In this document: piece by piece, positions 50,288-60,139 of the stretch
Position numbering within the stretch: the first letter of the stretch is position 1
Layout: the number at the start of each line of letters is the position of its first letter
Assembly (NCBI GenBank): GCA_003116995.1
Contig: BDSL01000056.1
Span: 592,015 to 656,014 of the forward strand
Length of the DNA stretch: 64,000 nt
Reading direction: 5' to 3'
From: Yamagishiella unicocca
Taxonomy: Eukaryota > Chlorophyta > Chlorophyceae > Chlamydomonadales > Volvocaceae
The notes under the pieces: generated by a model
Databases searched by the model: none
What the model was told of the DNA's origin: nothing
The model's input: the letters and a program-made list of their open reading frames with translations, nothing else
Translations under genes and position numbers: made by a program

Positions 50288-51984
50288 ACCCGAAACCCCC
50301 CAAAACCTCCCCCCCCCCCGAAACCCCCATCCCACCCCGCAGCGCCACGTCCCAGTCGCGGAGCCCTCCGGCTCCTCTTCTCTCGACCTCACCGCCGTGC
50401 CCTCCCGCCAGCCCTCCCGCTCCGGCGGCCTGTCCTCCGCATCCCTGATGCTGGTGCACTCGCGGCTGGGGTCCTTCAAGAGCAGCTTCGCGCTGCAAGG
50501 GGGCCCGGAGCGGACGGAGGCGGAGCCCCGGAGCGGCACCGACCGGCCGGGTGAGGGGGCGGGAAGGGGGCAGCGCGGGAACAACGCATGGACACGAGGC
50601 AGGAGAAGGGGGGGGAATGACTGGGAAGGGGTGGTTTGAGGGGTTAGGCATCGGCGGAAGGTGGAGGGGGGAAGGTGGAGGGGGGAAGGTGGGTGGAGGG
50701 GGGAAGGTGGGCGGAGAGGGGGAAGGTGATCCGGCGGACGGACAGGACGGCTGGTGGGAAAGCGGCCAAGAGGAGGGTGCGGGATGTGAGGGCGGGGGGT
50801 TGTAGGGTTCAGCTGGGGGGCCGCGGTCCCGACAGAGGGAAGGGGAAGGGAAGGGGAATGCTGTGTGTGTGTGTGTGGCGGGGGGGTCGTGACGGCCTGG
50901 CAGGGGTGCGCCCGGGGATCCACGTGCCCACCGTGCCACAACCATGTGTCAAATGTCAATAACCGTCAACTGTCAACAACCTACCCCACCCCCCAATTTG
51001 TGTCGCGCCGTACGACAGGCATGGAGCTGGATTTCTTCGACCGGGACTGGAGCCGCGCCCAGGCCAAGCTGCGCTTCCGGCAGCTGGTGCGCAGGAACTG
51101 GCCAGGTGGGGCCTCTGGGGGCCCTCAAAGCAAAATAAGTCCTGCGTCCCTCTCCCACCGAAACCCCCGGGCGGGTCCGGGAGTCCACAAGCCTCCAATT
51201 CCGTCAAACAAGTTCTCAAGTGTGCTATCTCCAAACATATCTCCCAAACGGCTTTTCCTTCGTTCACGGGTTTTCCTTGCAACCTCCCCCTTCCCCCCTG
51301 TTGCCCTGTAGTGCGCACAACACTCCCGCCCTTACCTCCCCCCCCCCCGGTTTGATTGTAACCCCCCGGGTACTCAGGCGGCGCTCCCCAGGTGGACCAG
51401 CTGCGCGCGTTCCTGCGGGAGCACTACTGGTGGCTGCTGCTGGTGTTGGACCACTACTCGGCCACGTTTGCCGGCACCGCGGACCCCTTCAACATTCATC
51501 AGGCGGCGTGGACGGAGCTGACCAAGCAGACGGGCGTGGGAGGAGACCCGGCGGCAATGGCGGACGCGACGGCAGGCGCTGCCGGCGGCATGGTGGTGCC
51601 TGGCGGCCGGTCCCTGGGGCCTGCCGAGCTGGCCCGCATCTTCCTGGCCGCCACCCTGGACGACAACAAGGCGGGCGACGAGGCCAGGGTGCGTCGCACT
51701 GCGCATCGCCGGGGATGACGTGTGGTCGTGGGTCAAGGGAGGGACTGGTCTGGCAGCCGCGTCCGGAGGGGAGGCTTGCAAGCGAAACATTAACCCGTGC
51801 ACTGAGGCCACCGAGCAGCAGCTGTAGTGCCGTACCGAGGCGGAGCGCTGTAGTGCTGCAGCGATGCGGTCGCGTGACGCGGGTGGTGCCAGCTCGTCAG
51901 GGTGGGCACCAGCCGCCACGAACCCAAAAAACACAATCGCGACCCCCAGCCCAGCCCGCCATGGCTACTCAGCACTTCCCCAGT

Positions 51985-52058
51985 CGCGTTACCGGTTATT
52001 TTATCGTAACCCCCCTCAAGCCAACTATCCTGTCTTTTTCGCGTCAACGGCTTTTACG
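51985..52058. repeat. Copy B-only ~74-bp intronic insert with ACCGGTTATTTTA motif
   Basis: The intron after 51688 carries a stretch beginning CGCGTTACCGGTTATTTTAT and ending in GGCTTTTAC that is missing at the matching site in block A (about 21003). Related motifs occur at 18935, 42755, 44340 (reversed), 47600, 49857, 49915, 52969 and 58445 (reversed). A clean presence/absence between duplicates indicates insertion or precise loss. Confidence 0.75.
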
Positions 52059-52535
52059 CCACCCCCGCAAGTCGCAAGTGGTCCCCCCAACGCCACGGCC
52101 CCTTTCCCTTCCCCCCTTGCCCCCTGGTCCCTCCCGCTCCCGCCCCTCCCCTCCGCAGCCCACCCCCGGCACCTCGCTGATGCGCTCCCAGTGGGTCGAG
52201 CTCCTCCTGCGCACCGCCGCAGCCGAGTTCCTGCTGGGGCCCGCAGCGGGGGCCGCAGCGGGGGCCGCAGCGGGGACCACCGGCGGCGCCAGCAGCAGCC
52301 ACAACAGCGCCAGCAGCAGCCACAACAGCGCCAGCAGCACCAGCAGCAGGGCCCTCTCGGGCGAGCTGGGAAGGGTCGGTGTGCAGAGCAGGGGGCGGGC
52401 GGCGGGGTCCAAGGCCACCGAGACAGCCGCGGCAGCCGCAGCTGGTGGCGGCAAGAAGGCGCTGCGGTGCCAGCTCGTGCTGTCCGGGTCGACGTCGCCG
52501 CCATCGAGCGAGACGCCGCGTCAGCCAACGGCAGC

Positions 52536-52618
52536 GACGGCGGCGGCGGTGGTGGTGGTGGTGGTGGTGGTGGTGGTGGTGGTGGTGGTGGTGGTGGTGG
52601 TGGTGGTGGTGGTGGTGG
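52536..52618 (+). repeat. GTG microsatellite read as poly-Val in copy B
   Basis: Homologous to the GGT run of copy A (21435-21482) but longer. In the frame set by the exon start it encodes valines, because about five extra bases lie upstream (near 52465) and four more (ATCG) near 52672 restore the frame afterwards. Confidence 0.9.
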
Positions 52619-53779
52619 CCGCGGCGGCGCTGTGCACCGGCTGGCCAGCGTCCCCTGGAAGATCCCCGACGATCGACGACGATGCGGATGAGGACACGGA
52701 GGGGCCGGAGACCCCCAGGACTCCCAGGACGCCGATCGACCACGGAGGGGCGGTGGCGGCAGTGCCCAGCGGCTGGAAGCAGGACGCGGCCTCGGCGGAC
52801 ATGTTGTCTACCGTACGGCGACTGTTGTACGAATGCTTCATACCCAACGTGGCGCCCGGCGCACTGGTGGGTCTGGTCCAGGGAGGGGTTGGTTCCTGGA
52901 GGCAGGAGGAGGGGCGGCCCTTCGCTAGCGGTAGTCGGTGTGGAGAGTCCTGGAGGTGCGAGGTGGGGAACCGGTAACTCGACATGGGGTGGTGTGTGTG
53001 TGGGGAGGGGCAACAGCCGGGCTGCTCGGTCTGCGTTGCGGGTGGTGCCGGTGCAGCTCTACATCCAAACGCAAAAGCGCTGGTGCTGGTTTGCGAGCGC
53101 ATCGGGACTTCGGGGGGGCTCGGGGAGGGGGTCATGGACGCAGCGCCGCAGTCAGAGCCGAGTGGACGCGGGAGCGGGAGTGGGGAGCGGAGCCCTCGGG
53201 TTAGGTTGGTGTGGCTTGAACGAGCAGGCCTAGCGGTTGCGGTAGTCCTCAGGCTCCGCCGCCCCGTGCAGCAACCCCCTCCTGCTCCTCCTCCTTCCCC
53301 CCCTCCTCCCGGCCTCCTGCTGCTCCCCTTGCAGCTGGGCTTCACCGGCGAGTACGGCGCCGCCGCCTACTACGACGCCACCCGCAAGGACCCCTGCTCC
53401 CCGGGAGAGCCGCGCAGCTGCACACCATGAGGACAGGCCGCTGGCGGACAAGCTGGCGCAGGTGGGTGGGGCGGAGGGATGCGAGGGGGCGGGGGCAGGG
53501 GGGCGGGTGTGTGTGGAGGGGGAGGGAGGTTGCCGGGGGGCCGGGGGGCTTTCGGGACTCGGAATGGGCAGCTTGGGCCCAGGTCGGGCAGTGTGTGTGG
53601 GGGGGTGTCGTGGCACTGCACCGAGGAATGGGGCCGCGGGGTAGCTACCCATCCACGGCTGGCTCGCTGCCCACTACTGCTGCCCGCCTCTTGACTCGCA
53701 GCTGTTGGTCCCCTCCGCAACCCGCACCCGCCCACGCGCGGCCAACACCGCTGCCGTGCCGCCGTGCCTCGCCCTCCAC

Positions 53780-54720
53780 CCCCACCCCCCTCCCCCTCCA
53801 ACCCCTCCCCCTTCGACCCCTCCAACCCCCTCCCCCTGCCTCCATCTCTTTCGCCGCGCCGCTGGGGCTGCTTCGTTGCTTTGACCCCTGTCCGTCCGCT
53901 CCGCGCCTGGATGTTGTTCCTGACGCCCCCTGGTGCCCCCTGCCCGCATGCTTCGCGTCGACCGCCATCGCCACCCGCTCTGGGCCCTGGCCAGGTGAGT
54001 TCCGCCGCCGGGCTGGGCACCTGTTTTTGCTAGTCGTTGCACTCTTGTCTGCGGGCGTCGGGACCTGCTTCTAGGCTTTCGGACCTCCTCTGGTAAATTC
54101 CGGCTTCCTCACGACATCCGCAACTCTATGGTCGGTATTCGGGCGGGTCGGGACCGTGCCGCGCTGTCCGCTCTCCCATCGCTCACCGCCTCCCCGAGTT
54201 CTCCAGCTAGCGCCCAAAACCGGTTCCGTGAAACGTTTCCTTTCGTCGCGCGGGGTCCTCACTCCCCTTCGTCTCGCCGCCGCCGATTTAGGTTAGCCGC
54301 CGAAGGTCGACCTACGGCCTTCGTCTTTCATATCCCCAACCCAGTTCTCCAGCATGCATCTCAAGACGTCTGTTCTAGAGGGGTTTTTCTGGCATCCACG
54401 GGTCTGCCTCGAAATCTCCCCCTCCAACCCCTTCCCCCTCACCCCCTCCCCCTCCAACCCCCTCACCCTCCAACCCCCTCAACCTTCAACCCCCTCACCC
54501 TCAAACCCCCTCCCCCTCCAACCCCCTCACCCTCCACCCCCTCCCCTTTCAACCCCCTCACCCTCCAACCCCCTCACCCTCAAACCCCCTCACCCTTCAA
54601 CCCCTCCCCTTTCAACCCCCTCACCCTCAAACCCCCTCCCCCTCCAACCCCTTCCCCCTCACCCCCTCACCCTCCAACCCCCTCACCCTGCGACCCCTCC
54701 AACCCCCTCACCCCGGTCAC
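53780..54720. repeat. Intron expansion with C-rich minisatellite
   Basis: Between the last surviving exon and the copia element, block B has about 850 bp more than block A. Most of 54416-54715 is imperfect repeats of CCAACCCCCTCACCCT. The stretch 54190-54400 contains CGAAGGTCGACCTACGGCC, related to a ~200 bp insert in the block A intron at about 20063-20270 (CGAAGGTCGACATACGGCC). Confidence 0.8.
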
Positions 54721-54888
54721 ATTTCGCCGGCAGGTCTGTGACCTGTACACCTGGTGATGCTATTGCTTGGGTGACCCATTCTCAACTTAGAAGGGAATCT
54801 CGACAGGTTATGAGCCCCGAGTAACGCGATGGTGTTAGCTCGAACACTAGTTGCGGATAGGATGCTTTGACGACTAGGAGCCGCAATA

Positions 54889-57159
54889 GCTGGAGTCCTC
54901 AAGGCTAGCGATGTCCCCGAGCTACTAGGCGCAGTGAACTTTGCAGAGTGGAAATCTTCACTGTTCCGTTTCCTAGACTCGAGTGGCTGGAAGCATGTGG
55001 CCTAGCCTGGCGTCACCATACATGATGGCGGCGTTGAGGACGCGATGGACTTGGCCATCGACAATCGCTACAAGGCCAGCCCCCTGACGCAAGCTCTGAT
55101 GAAGATGACGACTGCCCGCTGGCGTAGGCGGCGGGCGTGGAAGGTCCGCCGCGCGGGCAGGCGGGTCAGGCGGGTGGCGGAGCGCAGCAGCAAGGCGCAG
55201 CGGGGCCGCGTCAGGTGGACCAAGCAGCGCAGGTGCTGGGCACGCAGCAGCCGCCAGAGCCTGGCATGCAGAATGCTGCAGGACCGGCGGGAGCCGCAGG
55301 GCAGCCACATGCAGCTGCAACCGCCGGTAGTGTCGCAGGGGTGGAAACGGGTGGAGGAGCCGTAGCTGAGGGGTGGATGCGTTGGCTCATGATGGCGGCG
55401 GCGGCGCTGTCGCCGCAACGGACCAGCCGCCACCACCTCGGCGCTCGAGTCGTGAGACTCGGGCACCGCTGCGCCTGACCTACTCTGCTATGCTAACGTG
55501 TGTCAAACGGTCACTGGCTTCACTGGCGGCGGCAATGCTGCCAACAGGGCCAACAGGGGTGGCTGAGCCCGGCGGCGATGAGCCAACTTATGAGCAGGCA
55601 CGCTGCCGCCGGGGCTGGTCTCTCTGGATGGCGGCAATGCTGGAGGAGATCGAGGCGCTGCAAGCGCTGCCCGTGTTTGAGCTGGCGCGCCCGCCACCGG
55701 GCGCGAAGCCGCTGGGAGTGCGCTGGGTGCCTCAAGGTCAAGCGGGACTCGGAGGGAAAGGCGGTGCGGTGGAAGGCGCGTCTGGTGGTCAAGGGCTATC
55801 AGCAGGTACCGGGGAGGGACTTGGTGGAGACGTGTTCGCACCAACTGGGCGGCTGTCGACCCTACTCGTGCTGTTGGCGATAACAGCGGCGCGGGATCTG
55901 GGACTGCACCAGCTTGACGTCAAGACGGCGTGCCTACACGGTGAGCTGGAGCCGGGCTCGAGCATCTACGCCGACCAACCGCCTGGCGTCCAGCTGGGCT
56001 CGCCGGACCTCGCAATGCTACTGCGGCGCTCGCTGTACGGGCTGCGGCAAGCGTCGCGGGCCTGGTACGGCAAGCTCAAAGACACGCTGTCGCAGCTGGG
56101 GTTTTGAGGAGTCGCAGTCGGATACGGGACTGTTTATGCTGCGGTTCGCAGCGGGTGAGATCTTCGTGTTGATCCATGTCGATGACATGCTGCTGGCGAC
56201 GGCAGAGCTGGCGCTAATGGACTCGGTTAAGGAGTCGCTGCGCGGTCAGTTCAGCATCACGGACCTGGGCGAGGCGCAGTTCTACCTGGGCGTGCAGATC
56301 ATGAGCGACCGTGCAGCGGGGACGATCAAGTTGGCTCAGAAGCAGTACACGGAGGATCTGCTGGAGCCAGTACGGCATGTCGGACGCGCAGCCCAAGGAC
56401 ACGCCCATGGCCGTGGGCGCGCCGCTGCTGAGAGCGGATAAGGGCGGCGGCGAGCGACTGGGGCAGGCGGAGGCGTCGCGGTACCGGGCGTTGACAGGGA
56501 GCCTAATGTACCTGGCTAACTGCACGCGCCCGGACATTGCATTGTCGGTTGGCACTCTGGCTCGCTTTATGTCGGACCCGACGGCGGAGCACATGGCGGT
56601 AGCAAAGCGCGTGCTGCGCTACCTCCGGGGCACCACGGCACAGGGGCTGGTGTACGGCGGCAAGGGCTTGGTGCTGGCGGGCTATGCAGAGAAGGCAGCT
56701 GGAACTGGTGGGGGTTGCGGATGCGGACTTTGCGGGCGACCTTAGGACGAGACGCTCGATTACCGGCTTTGTGTACAACACGCTCAATGACGCGGCAATC
56801 AGCTGGTAGTCGCGTCTGCAGCCGACACCGGCGGCGTAGACTGTGGAGGCGGAGTACATGGCGGCGGCGTCAGCCGCGCGCGAGGGGCTGTAGCTTCGCA
56901 AGGGGATGGTGGACTTCAGTGTGCTGGGTGCGGGGCCGACGGTGCTGCTGGGTGACAACCATCGCTGATGCGCAACCCAGTGCACTCGGCGCAGTCCAAG
57001 CACATCAACGTGCTGTACCACTTCATGCGGGAGCGCGTGGCGCTGGGAGACCTGGCGGTGTCGTTCGTGCCAACGGACAAGATGATCGCGGACGTACTGA
57101 CCAAGCCGCTTGCGGCGCCCAAGCTTGAGTCGTTCCGCAAGGAGCTGGGCGTGCGGTAA
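54889..57159 (+). pseudogene. Copia gag remnant and reverse transcriptase/RNase H, broken
   Basis: A gag-like start reads ELLGAVNFAEWKSSLFRF and stops. After a gap, the reverse transcriptase begins around 55590 (WSLWMAAMLEEIEALQ), with KARLVVKGYQQVPGRD, the DVKTACLHGEL motif, LYGLRQASRAWYGKL, and the catalytic HVDDML, where copia elements usually have Tyr before Val. The tail has SLMYLANCTRPDIALSVG, ADADFAGD, EAEYMAAASAAREGL, HINVLYHF and ADVLTKPL, the RNase H and C-terminal copia signature. The reading frame shifts at least at about 55735, 55830, 56104, 56375 and 56695, and stops interrupt RNase H. It cannot make a working enzyme. Confidence 0.92.
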
Positions 57160-57212
57160 ACGGAGGAAGCGGGGGAGCTAGGGGGAAGAGGGAGGCGACT
57201 TGGAAGGACAAG

Positions 57213-58106
57213 TGGGATGTACTACAGTGAAGACTGCAGTACAACTGGTGTTGATGTGTGGCTGACTATCATTCATTTGACGGACTTGCGGATCTGTGCA
57301 TGTGTGTGCGGACGCGTGCGCAGCATGTTTGGTTTATAACCGTTGGTCCTTCGCGTGTGTGCTGGAGTACATGCGACGCGTCAGAACAGGCAGGTGTTGC
57401 GGTTGAGAGCGTTGCGCGCAGGTGTGTGTGAGAGTGCTAATTCTTGGGCGCTGGCTTTGCGCGCCTTTCTTGGCCGGAGGTTTTCGGCTGGCTATTGCAA
57501 TGTGTTTGGCTGGTTTGAGCTGAGTTTTGCTTGCGCGTTTTTGTTGACTGCCTAGGTCGGCGGTGCCCAAACAGAGGCACACGGGATTATGCGTGTGACG
57601 ATGGTTAAGTAACGTGCGGGATGCTTGATCAGCGGGATGCATATCGTGTGAAACGCGGGATGCTTGGTCAGCGGGATGCATGTCCTATTATACAGTTGTG
57701 TGCGAGCGGGTTTTGTTCGCTGTGAGCTGTTTGCGGTGTGATTTTCTGGTTGGTGGCTCCGGATGGCGTGTTCCGTGAGTTGTGTTGCCAATGGCGTTGC
57801 GATTTGACGGAAATTTGTAAATTGCAATCTTGTGCTGTAGGTTGCTGGGAGTGGGCAGCCCGCGGGGAAATGTCGCGATTCAGGGATGAGGGGAATAGTT
57901 CGGTCTGCCCCTTCCCCATGCGTGTCTGTACGACTGAGCCCCTGCTAGCTTAAGAGTCCAGAACAGAGCTTTCTAGACTAAGTCACGTCATAAGCAACTA
58001 AGCACTAAGTGGCTCGGTCCTGGTTCTGTGACCTGTAAACCTGGTGATGCTATTGCTTGCAGTTGCTTGTGTGACCCATTCTCGACTTAGGACGGAATCT
58101 TGACAC
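57213..58106 (+). repeat. Right LTR of the copia element
   Basis: Begins near TGGGATGTACTACAG, after the purine tract, and ends CTTGACA. It contains two close copies of GCGGGATGCTTG(A/G)TCAGCG at about 57617-57680, of the kind found as U3 repeats. The left boundary is inferred from the purine tract, because only the last ~75 bp can be compared with the left LTR. Confidence 0.7.
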
Positions 58107-60139
58107 TAAGCGTTGACCGGGCTTGGGGATATAGGGGTGCCGAGTGAGTACCAGAGTGATCGCTGGGTCGGCTCGGCGGGGGGCCTGGGCGGGGGGGAGG
58201 GGTCAGCCACGGACTCACCGTGAAGGCGTGTGGGGTTGGAACGTATTCGCTACGTCATTATCTTTTTGTGGATGCTCAGCTGATCTATAATGTATTGCGG
58301 GTGGTGATGTGCCTCGGGGCAGCAGTGGGCATGACGGTGGTGCAGTGCCGCCGTCGTGACTTGGTGCGCGCAACGTTTTCCGACCGATCGGAGGTTATCT
58401 TAATGCATGGGCTTCTGCGGTGCTGCAGTCCTGGAGTTGCAGCAGGGGGGTTACAATAAAAGAACCGGGGGGGAATGCTACTGCTGCCATCCCTGCTGCT
58501 GCTGCCGCTGCGGGCGTGTGGCGGCCACTCCGCTCTGTCAGCCGAGTGCGCGGTTCCTGCCGCGGGTGTTACTGTAGTGCTGTAGTTACAGACAGGCCAC
58601 GTGTACATGGTAAGTACTCGCCACCGGGCGTCGGGCAAGGGCCCTCCTCCTGCATGAGTCATGACCAGGGGAGATGCCGAGGGCGGACGATGATCCACCA
58701 TCACATGCACGTTTGCACCTGCGGTCGCACAGCGGTACATGGGGCAGAGGCACCGCTGACGAGTGTGTGTGGGTTTATGCTGATGCGGGAGGTGACTGCC
58801 TTGCTAGTAGTGGCACTCTCCAATTTTTACCGGTTGCGCTGCCGTTGAAACTTTGCCTGGGCTGCAGTTCGTGTGCTGCTTATAGGGAATCCATGAAAGC
58901 TGCTTCTCCCTGGGTGGTTGCTCATTGTCGCTGTTTGTCCTCTCTCTGGTCTGGGTTGGAAGGTTTTGGTGATTTATCGCATTTCAGGCTGGTGGGTCCT
59001 TTTTCCTTTGCCGCCTTCAGTGTCAGGCGGTGAGCACGATGGTTTTCCTTCAGCAGCTACTACTAGTATGCGGGAATCCATGGTTTATTTTGCATGTTGC
59101 GTTATGTAAAAGTCGTATGTTGGTAAATAAAGTTGCTATCAGTACGACCCTCGTCTTAATGCCTAGGGTAGGCGGTGGTCGCCAAAAATATGACATCGAG
59201 TTTAAGCTGGGCCCTATCGCCATGCGACCCCAGTCCAACTCCTTATAGGTGGGTATGGCTGTTTGGCTGCTGGCCGGCTGTTTGGCTGACCGACTGGCAG
59301 ACTGAAGTGCCCCCTCATGGATTCAGTACCTGCTACATGAGCGCCACTAATCGCTCAATGTCATGTGTTATAACTCGCCGCAACACGCTTGTTTGTCTCC
59401 CATTGGTACCTGACCACGGCGTAAAGCCGTCGCCTCCTGATTTCCCGTTTGGAGCTGACCCTAGCTAACGACGGCATTAAGCCGTCGCCCTTCAATTTCA
59501 CAAATGAGAGCTGACGGCAGGATCAAGCGTCTCCTCCCCACTTCCGGATGGAGCTCACGATGGCATCGAGCTGTCCGGGCTGCCTACCTTGAGTCCCTGG
59601 GTCCAGAACGACCTGATAGACAGCTGCCGCACAGCTGCCAGCACAGCGCTACCGTCTTCCCTCTCCAAGGGGCCTGACGCAACCCGATCGACAATCGCAC
59701 AGACTAAGCCGCAATGACGCATGACCGAAAACTGCACGCGCCGCCGGCGATGGGTTTCGGAGGCCAAACTCAGCTCAGCCACCCGCACGCGTTTGGTCAC
59801 GCACTGGCCGCCACACGCAGCCACAAGCTCGCGGTCCAGGCACAGGTTAGGAATGGCCCACTGCAGTCCGGCAGAGCCAGACCGAGCAAGCGCGAGCGCC
59901 TCGCCTTGCCACGTGCCATAGCACCCGCCGCTCCGGGAGCTGCTCCGAGCTGTTTCCAGTCGTGGCCGGTATTTGAAACCGGCCACGGAATCAACAACGC
60001 TGTGCCTGACCCGCAGCCCCCATTCACACAAAACCACTTGCCCCACCGTACCCCATCGCAAGGCGCCTACTGGTCCCCCGGCCCGACACCGAAACACCCC
60101 TCGGGACTTCGGTACAGCAATACCTCCGAGTGCCGTCGC
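58107..60139. other. Non-coding flank of block B
   Basis: Pairs with 24558-27725 of block A, starting GCGTTGACCGGGCTTGGGG. It lacks A's 25290-26475. It has a B-only insert near 58445 with the GGGTTACAATAAAAGAACCGG motif, the reverse of the intronic ACCGGTTATTTTA family. The conserved hairpin lies at 59469-59487. No convincing coding exons. Confidence 0.7.

Larger units (their letters stand above)
41943..53461 (+). pseudogene. Large armadillo-like protein, copy B, truncated at both ends
   Basis: Exons: 41943-42127, 42394-42551, 42802-43059, 43230-43390, 43818-44313, 45262-45439, 45812-46668, 47650-47827, 48277-48592, 48799-48892, 49250-49456, 50343-50550, 51019-51105, 51378-51688, 52159-52866, then 53335-53461. 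The first exons look like armadillo repeats (AVCTALLNLSSYVQAQ, GALYNLSRHPGNRDQLYRL). Long Gly/Ala/Ser-rich linkers follow, then the portion shared with copy A. Phases match at every junction I tested to 52866. Lesions: the three exons of A between 21914 and 23269 are deleted, with a junction at about 52965. The exon at 53335 has a deletion and an in-frame TGA. The final exon is replaced by a copia element right after its acceptor. Within 52159-52866, a +5 and a +4 indel flank the GTG run, so that stretch is read out of frame and the frame then returns. No initiator Met was found. Function unknown. Confidence 0.8.
54733..58106 (+). mobile_element. Degenerate Ty1/copia LTR retrotransposon
   Basis: The left end is a ~75 bp remnant of an LTR (TGTGACCTGTACACCTGGTG ... 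CTCGACA, 54733-54807), matching the tail of the right LTR (... CTTGACA, ending 58106). A primer-binding-site candidate, GGTTATGAGCCCCGAG, follows the left LTR directly. Coding remnants run from about 54889 to 57159, then a purine-rich tract (GAGGAAGCGGGGGAGC) and the right LTR. Protease and integrase are not recognisable, so the element has a large internal deletion as well as frameshifts. It replaces the last exon of armadillo-like copy B, starting just inside its acceptor. Confidence 0.9.
48129..60103. repeat. Segmental duplication, block B
   Basis: Partner of block A (17394-27725). Matching starts at GACACACACACGTCTCTACG in the intron before exon 48277 and ends in the CCGAAACACCCCTC stretch near 60103. 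It is interrupted by sequence absent from A: the palindromic element, short intronic inserts, a C-rich intron expansion and the copia element. Because copy B continues upstream through eight more exons, B retains more of the ancestral order on the left. Confidence 0.92.

Noticed and set aside
51220..52977. A single 585-codon plus ORF as one continuous coding region
   Set aside because: It reads through clear introns with conserved donors and acceptors; only the part from 52159 to 52866 is exon.
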